NCBI RefSeq assembly: GCF_964355755.1
Contig: NC_092671.1
Span: 37,591,304 to 37,655,303, forward strand
Direction of reading: 5' to 3'
Source: Antedon mediterranea
Taxonomy: Eukaryota; Echinodermata; Crinoidea; Comatulida; Antedonidae
Length of the DNA stretch: 64,000 nucleotides
In this document: positions 1 to 13,503 of the stretch, in pieces
Layout of the letters: each line of letters opens with the position of its first letter
Numbering within the stretch: position 1 is the first letter of the stretch
Translations under genes and position numbers: made by a program
The notes under the pieces: model-generated
The model's input: the letters and a program-made list of their open reading frames with translations, nothing else
Database searches by the model: none
Told to the model about the DNA's origin: nothing

Positions 1-392
1 ATGTTTACGTTTTGTGTTCCTTAATGAAATTAAAATTTCTTTGCTAAGTTAATAACTAATAATTAAGGTATTGTATAGTAATGCAATATAACCATTAAAT
101 GCATTACTATGGTGTATGATATACACCAGTATTGATTATATAAAAACATTGTCACAATCAAAAAGCATACATTTCTCATTGGAAATAGCTGTCAAATCAA
201 GTCATAAAATTAAAATTTTCAAAAATATTAAAAATTTTTTCAAGTATTAAATAATGATTTAATAAGCAAGAGCTTTCAAAAAAGGGGGTAGAAAAACAGG
301 TTTATTTATATCACTGCTTTGAACAATAATCTAAGGCTTGTCACAATTTTCATGACTAAAGATATCTATTTTTAGTTTAATTCGTGCCTTGC

Positions 393-440
393 TTACCTGG
401 ATAAACCGCCAATAGCTCTTGCTCTCCAGAGGGAGGGCTT
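393..440. repeat. Short dispersed repeat, copy 1
   Basis: GCTTACCTGGATAAACCGCC and AATAGCTCTTGCTCTCC recur, diverged, at 1770-1812. Confidence 0.5.
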
Positions 441-1769
441 AAATACGATAATAAGCTTCCACTTTTCCACTTAAATTGCTTGAATAACTGAAACCAAAAT
501 TCGAGTAATTTGTAATAATTCTGCTGGATTAATACCAACCTCTAAAATCCAAAAGCTTATATTTAGCAATTATAAACCATTCAACATTAAGCCTTTAATT
601 ATTGTCACACTTGTATCTAGTAATAATCTAGTTAATGTCCGAGTTATGCATTTGTAATTATGGTACGCCTACCTGACCAATTGCACTTTTAAGAGAAAAG
701 TGGTATCAGTCAATTGTTAGTTTATTATGAAATATTTATTAAAATTCATGATTAATATTATTTTTAAATTCATGATTTGATTCAACTTGTTAGTGGCGGT
801 TTCATCGCTGTTGGTTGTGAACTGAATAAAAAAAAATTTTAAAGAAATAGATTAATATTATCTTTATTATTAATGTGGTTAATTAATGTAATTTATGTGC
901 ATAATATTTATATTTGACATTTGAAATATTCAAGGTATTCTGTACAGCATTCCAATTGTTTGATTTATTATTCCTTTAATTAACTATGTTCATTAAAAAT
1001 TATGTCTAGTCATGTTGTGCCTATAGGTCTAGTTTATAGCTATTCCCAACTAGGACACCCTTTTGCCAAATTAAAATCATTTATTTGACCAACAAACCAT
1101 AATATAAAATATACAGAGATGACGGGAAGTAAATAAGATTACTATAACAATAAATTTATAATATATTTAGACGTGAATAAATATACAAAAAAAAACAAAA
1201 CAATTATTATATACAAAATAAATTAAATTAAATATGCAAAACAAAAAGACAATAAATTTCTGGTTTTATATATTCCATCAAATATTACATAGAAACAATG
1301 GGTGGGGGATGTCAAGAGTGATATTTGAGATTTTGATTCAGATTTATCTGGTCCTTGCGGAAATTCATGACATGCACAGTCGCTCACATAACATTACAAT
1401 AACATACAAAATATATATCAGATACCACACTATTACCGGAAATAGCGTGACCCTTTTTTGGAGCAAGATTTGACCTGTATATAACTTTGGAAAATGACAT
1501 AATATTGACATGATTGATATGCCTGATCTAACAATGCTATTAAAATTATAAACAGAATCGTGATAAAAGACAGTAATGACCAGTGGAAATTACAAACAAA
1601 TCTAGGAAAGAATCAATATTGAGTCAATTTAAGGTGCTGTGATTGCATAATTTATTTAAATTGTAACATGGTCATCTCAATTAAGGAGAGCACATTGTGA
1701 TTTTATTGTTTCTTGATAAATAACTCACATTAATTAATTTTTTTTTTAAATGCAGTCTATTTTGTGCTA

Positions 1770-1812
1770 GCTTACCTGGATAAACCGACAATAGCCCTTT
1801 CTCCTCGAAAAG
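1770..1812. repeat. Short dispersed repeat, copy 2
   Basis: GCTTACCTGGATAAACCGAC followed by AATAGCCCTTTCTCC; same orientation as copy 1. Confidence 0.5.
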
Positions 1813-2130
1813 GAAGATATAACTAGAAAAGTAAACATTTTTATTGAACCTCTCTCCACAAATGGAATAGTCCATGAACTATGAAAATTCTTAGTATGCC
1901 TTTCATTATTTAACAAAATTTAAATGTAGATTGAGCCTAGAATATTTTTGTTAGCTTGGATAGAAGGTGCTCAGAGTCCAGAGAAGGCTGAGATTCAACT
2001 AACCACAGTTTTTTAAGTTCAAACCCTAGTTAGCGTGGAGAGTGTATCCTTACACATTCGATTTGGATACTGGCATGGACTGGCATGGACTTCAAATTTC
2101 TCTTTCAGTTCTTTTTTATAGCTTGTTTTG

Positions 2131-2327
2131 TTCTCTGAATACACTATCAAACTAGTTTGACAAAACAAAGTGTGATATGCTAAAATATGGTAGTGATATG
2201 CCCAAATATGGTAGTGATACCCAAATATGGTAGTGATATGCCCAGATATGGTAGTGATATGCCCAGATATGGTTGTGATATGACATCATCATGTCCATGA
2301 GCAGATCACATATGTAGACAGAGCTTT
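2131..2327 (+). mobile_element. F1 foldback MITE, copy 1
   Basis: F1 consensus: inverted ends AAGCTCTGTCTACACTATCA, imperfectly paired for about 50 bp, around a core with CCCAAATATGGTAGTGATATG (21 bp, forward orientation) and a CATCATGTCCATATATGGGC turn. This copy has about five 21-bp units and decayed ends. Confidence 0.8.
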
Positions 2328-2408
2328 ATAAATTCAAAACCATTAAATTTGATCAAACTTGCACAGGAGTGCAAAGTTACTATGATATGTGCGCGAACCT
2401 TCACTTTC

Positions 2409-2546
2409 TGGTCTGTTTATTTTTGTCTTTTCATAAGTGAAATAATTTTTTTCTATAGAAGTGAATAACTTTATTAAAACTGGTCTATTAAAAGTTTAAT
2501 TTTATTATTCCTCATTTTTCATGTTTTGGGGGACAATACATCTTTA
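2409..2546. mobile_element. F2 element, right half
   Basis: Ends GGGGGACAATACATCTTTA; left end not recognisable. Confidence 0.7.
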
Positions 2547-3401
2547 TTTTTATTAATTACATTACATATTAATTAAAAATTACGATTGATGTTAGTAAGT
2601 GACACTCATTAGCCATCAATCCAGTCTTAATTTAAGTTTTTCTACGAAAATGATTTAATGTCAATAATATATTTGCAAAATAAAAATTTGTCAATGAATT
2701 AGAATGATAGCTGTATACTATGACCATCATATCCTTCAACATTTATTTTAATCATCCGTTAATTAAAATGTAAAATGATATATATTCAAACATAAGTATG
2801 CCGTATAACATTATGAAATATACCAAACCATCAAGTATATGTTGATGGTAAACCTCTCATCACTACTTAACAGTATATTAAGAGTATTTTTATAGCTGCT
2901 AAATCACCATACTATATTTAATGTTTATGGTTTTAATAACATAATCATGTTTATAGGCTATGTAACAATATACGTGTGTTGCTGCCACCGACAAACGCAT
3001 AAAGCTTTTGTAGCCAGACATGATATGCTTAAATTCCATTTGTTAAATGCAAAGTGACAGCTTCACCTGTTTCGTATTAACATTACGAAGCCTAATTTAA
3101 TTCATCCTTTTTGATATTGAAACTCTTGATTTTCTATGGTGATGACATGGTTAAATCATACAGTGTTGGTCAAATAGTTTATTTCGTATTATTTCAAATA
3201 TAACCTTTCATAATTCAGCCATTATTTCTTTCTTTTATTATTTCTAATTCCATTCATAAACATTCAGTATTTGTATTCATTTATAATTCAATTATGATAT
3301 TACCTTTTGGCTCAGTTGTAAGCCCAGTCACTGTTGGGATATTCTTTCTATTATACCCACCATCATATGCTAATTTAAAAAATTCTTTTTCGGGAATAAA
3401 G

Positions 3402-3563
3402 GGTTTGTCTACACTGTCAAACTTTATGTGACAAAAAAAATGTGATGTGCTCATATATGGACATGATGATGTCATATCACTACCATATTTACGCATATTA
3501 CTTCCATATTTGGGCACATCACATTTTTTTTGTCCAACTAGTTTGATAGTGTAGACAGAGCTT
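3402..3563 (-). mobile_element. F1 MITE, copy 2
   Basis: Reverse orientation; left end decayed (gtttgtctacactgtcaaac), right end intact; two core units. Confidence 0.8.
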
Positions 3564-4005
3564 AAAATCCACTCTTCCCAATAGTGTAGGGTTATAGGTA
3601 CACTTTTTCATTCATAACTGCATTCATACAACTCTTCAGTACTGTTTGCCTCGATAAGATTTGTCAGGTGGATATTTTACCTTTTTCCGTTGTTCTAGTT
3701 GATTGTAGATTGTCACATTCTCGACTCGAGAGACAACCTATAAATGCACATGCATCATTTCGGCAATATTTATCAAACGAAGTTAGTTTAAAAAAATCAT
3801 TATTTAATGTTAAAATTCATCACTGTCTTGTGTTATCCATCCAGATTAATATGAATAATTCATGCTAAACCTGTATTCCATTATAATTTTGTATTCCGTG
3901 CGATAAAGATTTGCGAGAGTGTTTATAATTGTCCAATGATATATTAACACTAAGGTCGTTGACATCGGCATCTATTTATAAAACATTAATCTATTTTGAA
4001 ACTTT

Positions 4006-4220
4006 AAAGATATATTTTCCCCATACAAAATTGTTTTCACATTTTTTGTTGAATATCCCATTTTAATGTCACATAATAATTATTCACTGGATCAAAAAAA
4101 AAGTTTTCACCTGCAAAAAAATGTAATTTAAAGCAAAAAATACTTACATTTTTTTGTTAAAATTAACCATTTCTTTTGTCTTTTTATAAGTGAAATAATT
4201 GGTTTTTTTTTAATACAAAT
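4006..4220. mobile_element. F2 element, decayed
   Basis: Left end AAAGATATATTTTCCCC and the internal GAATATCCCATTTTAATGTC motif are clear; the right end is lost. Confidence 0.6.
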
Positions 4221-4752
4221 TTACATAATTTATCAAACTTTCTGGTGTTTTTAAATAATTATGAATAAAACTGAATAAATTATTTGATAAATTTGCATAT
4301 TATTTTAACTTATTATTTATTCATATTTGCCAACCATATTTTTTTAAATATTATTATATTTTAATTATTGATATTTCATTAGGTTGACTTATTTCATAGA
4401 CCTCACTCACATGTCTTTTATTATTAATGAACAAAGAACACTGTATGTAGAATCCATATCTTTAAATGGTATTAAAGAATAGAAGGCTTGTTGTAATAAA
4501 ATGATGTTGGTAGGACTGGAGTAGATGCAGTATTTACACAATTATACTGTATTAAAGAATACATAAAAACTGGTGATAAAATATTGCAATTGTGACAACA
4601 TGTTCCTTATCTGTCATTAAACAATGTGGAGTAGATAACATCAACACAATGTATAATAAAATGTATTTTTTCAGAATACAGATTAGATGATTTTTTGTTA
4701 TCATAATTATCATTTTTTCATAATGGTGTCTTCTTGAGTCGAGACTAATTTA

Positions 4753-5037
4753 AAGACATATTGACGTTACCCTGAAAAAAAATTTTTTTTTTTGGTTGAA
4801 TACGCTATTTTAATGTCACATAAAAGTTATTCACTTTGACCAAAAATTGGATCAAAATAAATTATTTACCTGAAAAACACTAGTCAAACTGGGTTTTTGG
4901 TTGAATTTAACTGTTTATTTTGTATTTTTATAAGTGAAAACATTTTGTTTCCATGGAAGTGAATTACTAATATTAAAACTACAAAATAACCTATTCAGAG
5001 TCTGATCTTATTATTTTTCTTTTTTAATACATCTTTA
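4753..5037. mobile_element. F2 element, diverged
   Basis: Both decayed ends (AAAGACATATTGACG, AATACATCTTTA) and the internal arms; the right end abuts F1 copy 3. Confidence 0.65.
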
Positions 5038-5047
5038 ATTATGTTTT

Positions 5048-5202
5048 AAGCTCTGTACACTATAAAACTAGTTTGACAACAAAAGTGTGATGTGCCCAAT
5101 GTTATTGATATACAAATATGGTAGTGATATGACATCATCATGTCCATATATGGGCACACCACATTTGTTGTCAAACTAGTTTTATAGTGTAGACAGAGCT
5201 TA
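5048..5202 (+). mobile_element. F1 MITE, copy 3
   Basis: Both ends present. The palindrome extends about 14 bp beyond the usual ends (ATTATGTTTTAAGCTC and its inverse), suggesting insertion into or next to another palindrome. Confidence 0.8.
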
Positions 5203-5854
5203 AAACATAATTAAAGAAAAAAAATATATTAAAAAAGAATCAATTTCTGGTAACGTGAAAACATGTGTGTTAATTGACGGTACTGTGAGAAGGCTGCCAC
5301 TCACTACAATACAAGTAAATACTCCTTATTTTACAGGTATGACTCAGGCGTTATGTATGGATAATCCAATTTTTGATCTTATATTAGGGAATATTGAAGG
5401 TGTTCGGTCTCCCGGATGAGCCCCCATAAATGTCACGAAACCTTGACAGGATGACAGAGCTTAATGAAGATTTCATTTTGACAATTGATCAAGTTTATAT
5501 TTTTAACACTCAGTCATCAATTCTTGACAGTGAATTCATAAATGTCAAATCATCAAAATGAATATGATTTGCAATCATTCAAATTAAGTCAATCAAATAC
5601 TATTTCAATGACTTTGTTTCTAGCCATTGAATTATGAAAATTAAGCGATTTCAAAATGACAATTGCTCACGACAGATGAATAAATCATTGACAGGATATG
5701 ATCAAATGTGTCATCTCGTACACTAAGTAGTTTTAAAACTCTTTTTTTATTAATATTATTGGATTAGATGATGTGGATTCCTTGGCAGGTGATAAGACAT
5801 TCACCTTTATATAAAATTTATTATTAAACAGTGGTCTGTTTCAATTTGTTTCTT

Positions 5855-5970
5855 AAGCTCTGTCCACACTATCAAACTAGTGTGATGTGCCCAAATATGG
5901 TAGTGATATAATCCATATATGGGCACATCACATTTTTTGTAACAAAGTTTGATAGTGTAGACAGATCTTT
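5855..5970 (+). mobile_element. F1 MITE, copy 4 (short)
   Basis: Both ends recognisable with an internal deletion; one core unit. Confidence 0.75.
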
Positions 5971-6091
5971 ACCTGAATTAGGAATACAATACACGTTATA
6001 AACCATTATTTATTAGGGCATTGGCAGTTAAGCTGTCGAATGGAAGGGCACCATATTAGCGAATTCGTGACCTATCTGCGACCTGATTGTA

Positions 6092-6203
6092 TGTAATATG
6101 GTAGTGATATGCGCAAATAATGGTAGTGATATGACATCATGTCCATATATGGGCACTTCACATTTTTTTGTCACATAAATTTCGATAGTGTAGACAAGGC
6201 TTA
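6092..6203 (+). mobile_element. F1 MITE, copy 5 (left end lost)
   Basis: Core units and the right half remain; the left inverted repeat is absent. Confidence 0.7.
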
Positions 6204-6262
6204 GGAATATTATGATGTATCGAGAATATTCAGCTCACCACAGTACATCAATGACATCATGT

Positions 6263-6440
6263 ATATTTATACTGATGAAGGGCTAGTGTTGCCCGAAAGC
6301 TCTGCTAACTTTTCTGGCTGTTTACTTTATCGTTTTGATTTAGCTTTTCGCTTTTTATTTTTGTATCTCCATTGAGATCCAGCCACTGATACCCACAGCA
6401 TTGTCATTTTTTTCAGTAATTTGCCTTTGGATTTACATAT
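6263..6440 (+). mobile_element. F4 retroelement 3' end with hammerhead-like core
   Basis: The family starts near CTGATGAAGGGC, has a GCCCGAAA partner, then CTGGCTGTTTACT, CCATTGAGATCCAGCC and ends TTTGCCTTTGGATTTA before TA-rich DNA. CTGATGA...GAAA around a GGGC/GCCC stem matches a hammerhead ribozyme core, as found in Penelope-like elements; that assignment is inference. Confidence 0.6.
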
Positions 6441-7267
6441 AAACATTAATAAATTATTGGAAAACGTCATTACTTTGCAGTAATAGGAAATGATTTTTAT
6501 GTTTATATGTGTTGCTATAGTGATAGACATACTCATAGTATATGAACACTGGCTTATTTTTACTTTACAAATAAACATACAGAATAAACATTCTATAAAG
6601 CACATACTTGAAAATAAAAATTGAGCATTACCAAACATATTACAAACATAAGCATATCTAATATATCTCTTATGTAATTTAAAAATAGAATCAATCGATA
6701 CAGACGTCTATAGCTAAATTCTTTCTGACAGTTTAATATGTTAAACACTCCCAGCAAGATAAATTGAAGCTACTACCTCATACGAGGTTTAATTAGAAAC
6801 TTGTTGCTCAGGGCTGTCGTCGTCGTTTATCTCAAACAATTATTTTCGCTGCACAATTTAACAGTCTCCCTCTATATTCATGACACACTTATCCTTAGAA
6901 CCCCACAGGCTGAATCGATCCCAATTTTCATACTTTAAAAATAAACAAGTACGTCTACCTCTATTTTACCAACATTATTATAGAAAGTCAGTCAATCGTA
7001 TTTTTCCAATCAATATTTTGCGTTAAAAATATTAAATTTATGTAAACACTGATGTGTTTTATTGGATTTTGTATGATATTACTTATTATAATCGTGTGAT
7101 TGCATTAACATTGGAAAAGAGTAAATTGAGGCAACGTACAAATATTACCAAATTTAGGAAATAATGTAATGTTTTTTTATCCTGGAATTCTCATCTTGTT
7201 TGCATCTAATTAATGTTTATATTGTATTTCAAATAATCAAATAATTTCTTTTAATTATTTTTATTTA
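6441..7267. other. No gene recognised
   Basis: Low-complexity AT-rich DNA; the 103-codon minus frame at 6327-6638 overlaps an F4 repeat and has no family features. Confidence 0.6.
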
Positions 7268-7444
7268 AAGATATTGTCCCACCTGAAAAAAATATTTTTT
7301 TTACTTTTTTTGTTGTTGAATATGCCATTTTAATGTCACAGTTGTTTACTTTGACCAAAAATTGAGTCCAAAAGAAATTTTATTTACATGAGAAAACTAA
7401 ATTAAAGCAAAGGGTTTTTGGACAAATTTGGACAATACATCTAT
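7268..7444. mobile_element. F2 element, internally deleted
   Basis: AAAGATATTGTCCC at the left, GGACAATACATCTA at the right, with the CCATTTTAATGTCACA motif between. Confidence 0.7.
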
Positions 7445-8376
7445 ATGTTAAATCATATTTATACATTGATTTACTTTTCTAATATATATTTTGTATCTTT
7501 TTCTTTCATGTTGTATTCATCCCTCTGTTTACTACACACAGGTAAGATTATTATTTTTTAATCAAATCATTATTTTTCATCTATATTTTTTAATTAAAAA
7601 ATTGTGAAATGAAGGGCTGAGCTAAAATTGAATTCCTATCTTTTGCATTACAATATACGGCATAGGTATGGGTTGCCCCTCCCCCTCTCCCCTTGAACCC
7701 GCCCCTGCTGATATACCGATATACGGTAGTATTAATGGACATATTTTGCATCTATTTACATATATTTTAAAAATAAGTTGTTATGTTATTTATGACTGAA
7801 TTTTGATTTTAAACTGTAAAAGTTATTTTATCAATAAATTCTCTCTGTGCTGATATTTCGTTCATCGTATCACATGATTCAACGTTTTAAATCGTTGCCT
7901 CGATCTTGAAAGCAGAAAATTTTTTTTTTAGGTTCATTAATCTGACTCTTATTTTTGTCGTCAAGCAATATCACGTAATAAATCAATAATAGGTTTCCAA
8001 TGTGATCCCATTCTAGCATCAGGTTAAAGGTCAAACAACCGATCTTTGACCTTTCTGAAAATGCAGGGGATAAAGCTGAAAGTGAATTAAGCTTCATAAA
8101 TTTCGACACATGGCGACATGTTCTGTGCATAGTTTTGAAATTTTAATTCATGTTGCGTTTGAAATGACCGAAACAGTATTTCATTTAATACGAGCATTTT
8201 TTATTGAACTATTAATATATAGCTTAGATGTATATTTCATTTTTGTAAGTCTGCACATTCATATGTTTTCATGTCATAGCAGATGCAATATTCAAGATTT
8301 TTTATTGCAAGATGTTTAATATTGAACCAGTAGTTTTTACTTCTCATTGATTTTTTTTCTTTAATCATAATAATCT

Positions 8377-8533
8377 AAAGCTCTGTTGACACTATCAAAC
8401 TAGTTTGACAAAAAATTTGCCTAAATATGGTAGTGGTATGCTTAAATATGGTAGTGATATGACATCATTATGGTATATATGGGCACATACAATTCTTTTG
8501 TCACATAAAGTTTGATAGTGTAGACATAGCTTT
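8377..8533 (+). mobile_element. F1 MITE, copy 6
   Basis: Complete but diverged; immediately adjoins copy 7, the two sharing the junction GCTTTAAGTTCTG. Confidence 0.8.
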
Positions 8534-8702
8534 AAGTTCTGTCTACACTATCAAACCAGTTTAACGAAAAAAGTGTGATGTGCCCAAATATGGTAGCGGT
8601 ATGCTTAAATATATACATATATACATAGACATCATCATGTCCATATATGGGCACATCACATGTTTTTGTCACATAAAGTTTCATAGTGTAGACAGAGCTT
8701 AA
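8534..8702 (+). mobile_element. F1 MITE, copy 7
   Basis: Complete; second member of a head-to-tail pair; its core carries an extra ATACAT stretch. Confidence 0.8.
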
Positions 8703-9289
8703 TACAAAATAGCAAAAAGCTTTCAAGTTTCAAGAAAAAAAACGTTATTCAAAAAAACAGAAACAATATAGAGCTTACAAAGAAAGCAATGGAGTTAACA
8801 ATACGTATAATTAATTTGATGCAGTGTTCAGCTTGCATCATGCACAAATTAATGTGCTTAGAAAAATGAATTTGTTACCATCGTTACATATTTCCACTGT
8901 AACAAATCTATTGTTATTCTACTAAAGGAATTTTAGATTGAAATAATAGGAAATGAAAATATTGATAGCTTTGAGTTTTTTTTTTCGATCTGCTGGATAC
9001 ATGTCAAATATATATATAGTAGATTTTAAAGAAAAACTTATCGCATGTGTGCAGATTAATTTAAGGATGGAACAATTTAAAATTTTTAACAACTTTGCAT
9101 TTGCCAAATAATCAGATAAATATGAAATTAAAAGAAGTACATTTTAAATAAAACAATAACATAAATCCAATTTTCTATTTCAGATATACATAATAAATTA
9201 AACGAAATCTATGCCATAAACACATCACTTTAAAATTACATACGGTAATAAAAACAGTGCATAAATCAAGCATAATCCAGCATATTACT

Positions 9290-9448
9290 AAAGCTCTATC
9301 TAAACTATCAAACTTTAAAAAAAAAATGTGAGGTGCCCATATATGAACATGATGATGTCATATCACTACCATATTTGGGCATATCACTACCATATTTGTG
9401 CACATCACATTTTTTTGTCAAAATATTTTGATAGTGTAAACAGAGCTT
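9290..9448 (-). mobile_element. F1 MITE, copy 8
   Basis: Complete, two core units, ends AAGCTCTATC and CAGAGCTTA. Confidence 0.8.
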
Positions 9449-9815
9449 ACCACTGTTAATAGAAGTCTACAGACAGGCTTGATAAAATAGAAACTAAACA
9501 CCAGATTATTTAAGGAGTATGGGTTTAATAGATGCATAAATCAGATATATAATCAATATTTGAAAAAGTTATGTTATAGAGATTTTTTTAAGCTTAAAAA
9601 TAGTGTTGCTATGATTGTGTTATGTAATTGAAAATACATACAATTTATTTCTAACGTTGCTAGTTTTATTTTATATTTCAATACATGAAAAAATATTCTG
9701 TAAAAAAAAATTAGAATTCAATTATTTTAGAAACATCTTCTTAACAAGGTGTAGCAGACATGTAGATATCCCTTGCACCTATAACTCTATTGTTGCCTGA
9801 TAAACCCCATATTCA

Positions 9816-9960
9816 CCAATCACACTTAAGTGAGTTATTTCCCCTAAATACTAAGTATTTCACTTAACTCAATAGATATTTCCTTTAAATTGTATTCACT
9901 TAGATAGGAGATTTTTTATTTTATTTTAAGGTTAAGTGTTTCCCTTAGTCTAGTATGGCC
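9816..9960. repeat. Degenerate repeat related to 51100-51220
   Basis: Both places have CACTTAAGTG, stretches like TACTTAGTATTT and AAGGGAAATA-type strings, and a nearby GGTGG(A/G)TATACAAA. Boundaries unclear. Confidence 0.3.
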
Positions 9961-10441
9961 TCTGGCGTTTAGCACAACATGGCGCACTCTAGAGTTTGCT
10001 AAGCAATGTGAGAAGGTACTGTTTCAATTGTTTTCAATTTAACACACTTCAAAAACCTTTTAGTAATTTATCTTGTAGGTAGTTTCTGGTGGGTATACAA
10101 AGTGTATCTTATAATAGATAGATAGCTAACCTTTATGAATAAATTGATAGTATTTGTTCATCTGCTGAAAGTCAAACATATATGCAAATTAATCAAGAAA
10201 TATTAACCATATCAATTGACCTATTTCCTAGTAGAATCAAAACCTACAAAATGTAGACATGTGTAGAGGGCAGTCTAACTAATGTCAAAAAGTTTGTACT
10301 TAGATTGGTGGCAGCATTTAAAGGATCATTGATATGAAGAAATGTACTGTATCAACTACCCCCTCTATTATTATTATTTTCACAATATAGAAATAGTGTA
10401 GGCAATAGATGGCAGTGTATATTGAAAATGATAGATACACA

Positions 10442-10737
10442 CATCATATTCGTCATCATATTAATTTATACATGCCAACACTCCTGTTTTGGCAGGGAGA
10501 CTACCATATTCGTCATCATATTAATTCATACATGCCAACACTCCTGTTTTGGCAGGGAGACTACCATATTCGTCATCATATTAATTCATACATGCCAACA
10601 CTCCTGTTTTGGCGGGAAGACTACCATATTCGTCATCATATTAATTCATAAATGCCAACACTCCTGTTTTGGCGGGAAGACTACCATATCGTCATCATAT
10701 TAATTCATACATGCCAACACTCCTGTTTTGGCAGGGA
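10442..10737. repeat. 60-bp minisatellite, left part
   Basis: About five units of 60 bp, each with TGCCAA...TTGGCA able to form a small hairpin. Two unit types alternate (TGGCAGGGAGAC and TGGCGGGAAGAC). Confidence 0.95.
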
Positions 10738-12165
10738 CAGGGCTGCAAATTAACTTTTTTACTTGGTAGCACTATCAAATTTGTATGATAGCTCATAATA
10801 ATTTTTGGTAGCACCACCATTGGGTTATGCACATTTTAGGCACTGGTCCTGATGCGCCACTTATATTCACGCAAGATCTATTCTTTTTACGGTACAGAAA
10901 GAAATTACTGGTTTGTATGTAACCTTTCGTAGCCTACGCGTAAATAGATCGTAGGTCATTGTTCTCTAAACGTATCCTGCAATTTACAAAGTACTGTTCG
11001 TTGCCTACGATGTATTGTTGTTTATGATAATATCTAAGCGTCGATACACCAATGTCATCGCCTTTAATAGGAGCATAAACAATGGAAACAAACATGTATT
11101 GTTGGCTATCTCCCTGTTCTGATACTATATTTAGAATGAATTGTTTACGATCTTTTTGTTTGCATGTTTCTGGATCAACTGGACGTTCGCTATATTATTT
11201 TTATTAGTTGGCATAGTTCATTGTGTTGGATCGTGTCTCTACGTTTACATTGTAGGAAATTTATATTCGCCGCTGAGAGTAAAAAAACACACGAATGAAA
11301 CATCTACGAATAAAAAATATTATATTATAATATTTCTTAGTAATGTACAAATTGGTCCTCCTCCGCCAGTCAAAATTAACACATCAAATAATAATTTTCA
11401 CACCTTGTTACTTACTAAGAATATCGTGAGGTTGTTTATTGAGGTTACTAACGAAGCCAAACAATGTAACCTACAAAGCCAACAACGTAGCCTGTTTTAT
11501 CTACGAAGCCACTTCGTAGGAAAAGTTGCGGTATTTTCTCTGATATATAATTTTCGATAATCAGAATCTGGAATAAAGTATTAAATCTACCGATAAATAA
11601 TACTGCTGTTTAATCTATATAATGAATAGATATTTATTATATATATCATTAACTACATTATTTAGTAATCATGATATAACCATTATACTGCCTAAAAATG
11701 CTGATGGCTGCGCGGCGACAATCCTTTGTATCTGCCGCGCCCGCCCTGGCTAACTTCTGTGTACGGCGGTACAATTGTTTTTTTATATTCCTTCTTTAAA
11801 ACGGAGGTGATTTTCCACGAGGTTTGTGTCGTCCGCGCGTCACACTGTGCTGTGTGTTTGGTGTCCTTTTGTGTGATTGGGTAAGGCAGCATGCAATAAA
11901 TGGACGAACTTCCAATCACAACGAGTGTAAAATGTTTAGGGGCTTTGTACGCTTGAATGAACCTGACTCCTTTGCGGCGGCGGTGACTAGTGGAAACTCC
12001 TGAGCCTTCCGTAGTAGAGAGATTAAATTACAACATAGTGTTTGAAATAGGGAAAACACACCTGACTTCAATTTGAAACAACTCGCACAAGCAGACGATC
12101 TTGTCGCGCTATACAGTAAAATTAGGTCGCAAATGCGACCAAATACCCCTTAATTTGCAGCCCTG
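10738..12165. mobile_element. DNA transposon of 1.43 kb inserted in the 60-bp minisatellite
   Basis: The element starts CAGGGCTGCAAATTAA and ends with its exact inverse complement, giving 16-bp terminal inverted repeats. It is flanked by AGGGA on both sides (10733-10737, 12166-12170); deleting the element and one AGGGA restores the 60-bp array in phase. CAGGG ends recall hAT-like elements, but a 5-bp rather than 8-bp duplication is atypical, so the superfamily is left open. Inside are copies of a CGTAGGC/CTACGAAG motif, a GC-rich block near 11700-11900 and a perfect GGTCGC/GCGACC hairpin near the right end. A 139-codon ORF (11141-11560) has a hydrophobic start but no transposase motifs, so the copy is presumably non-autonomous. 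Confidence 0.8.
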
Positions 12166-13450
12166 AGGGAGACTACCATATCCGTCATCATATTAATTCA
12201 CACATGCCAACACTCCTGTTTTGGCGGGAAGACTACCATATTCGTCATCATATTAATTCATACATGCCAACACTCCTGTTTTGGCAGGGAGACTACCATA
12301 TCCGTCATCATATTAATTCATACATGCCAACACTCTGTTTTGGCAGGGAGACTACCATATTTGTCATCATATTAATTCATACATGCCAACACTCCTGTTT
12401 TGGCAGGGAGACTACCATATTCGTCATCATATTAATTCATACATGCCAACACTCCTGTTTTGGCAGGGAGACTACCATATTCGTTGTCATATTAATTCAT
12501 ACATGCCAACACTCCTGTTTTGGCAGGGAGACTACCATATTCGTCGTCATATTAATTCACACATGCCAACACTCCTGTTTTGGCGGGAAGACCATATCCG
12601 TCATCACATTAATTCAAACATGCCAACACTCCTGTTTTGGCAGGGAGACTACCATATCCGTCATCATATTAATTCATGCCAACACTCCTGTTTTGGCAGG
12701 GAGACTACCATATCCGTCATCATATTAATTCATACATGCCAACACTCCTGTTTTGGCGGGAAGACTACCATATTCGTCATCATATTAATTCATACATGCC
12801 AACACTCCTGTTTTGGCAGGGAGACTACCATATCCGTCATCATATTAATTCATGCCAACACTCCTGTTTTGACAGGGAGACTACCATATCCGTCATCATA
12901 TTAATTCATACATGCCAACACTCCTGTTTTGGCGGGAAGACTACCATATCCGTCATCATATTAATTCATACATGCCAACACTCCTGTTTTGGCAGGGAGA
13001 CTACCATATCCGTCATCATATTAATTCATACATGCCAACACTCCTGTTTTGGCGGGAAGACTACCATATTCGTCATCATATTAATTCATACATGCCAACA
13101 CTCCTGTTTTGGCGGGAAGACTACCATATCCGTCATCATATTAATTCATACATGCCAACACTCCTGTTTTGGCGGGAAGACTACCATATCCGTCATCATA
13201 TTAATTCACACATGCCAACACTCCTGTTTTGGCGGGAAGACTACCATATCCGTCATCATATTAATTCACACATGCCAACACTCCTGTTTTGGCGGGAAGA
13301 CTACCATATTCGTCATCATATTAATTCATACATGCCAACACTCCTGTTTTGGCGGGAAGACTACCATATCCGTCATCATATTAATTCATACATGCCAACA
13401 CTCCTGTTTTGGCAGGGAGACTACCATATTCCTCATCATATTATTTCATA
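12166..13450. repeat. 60-bp minisatellite, right part
   Basis: About 21 units continuing the array left of the inserted transposon. Because 60 is divisible by three, long frames stay open (up to 275 codons); these are not genes. Two units lack about 4 bp of TACA. Confidence 0.95.
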
Positions 13451-13503
13451 CATACATAAGGTTTTGTCTTTTTAGGGAAAATACACTAACTTTGTTGAAA
13501 TAA

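Larger units (their letters stand above)
1..2130. other. No gene recognised
   Basis: AT-rich DNA with short frames only; apart from the small repeat pair nothing is identifiable. Confidence 0.6.

Noticed and set aside
8110-8244. ATG frame of 45 codons ending in phase 0 at gtaagt, a possible sixth first exon
   Set aside because: The peptide is hydrophobic throughout and Phe/Ile-rich as expected of AT-rich non-coding DNA. It would add a second hydrophobic segment before the anchor; phase 0 occurs by chance one time in three.
11141-11560. 139-codon ORF inside the 1.43-kb transposon
   Set aside because: No transposase motifs; the second half is built from CGTAGGC/CTACGAAG-type repeats; probably not coding.
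12676-13503. 275-codon frame in the 60-bp array
   Set aside because: All long frames there are translations of a minisatellite whose unit is a multiple of three.
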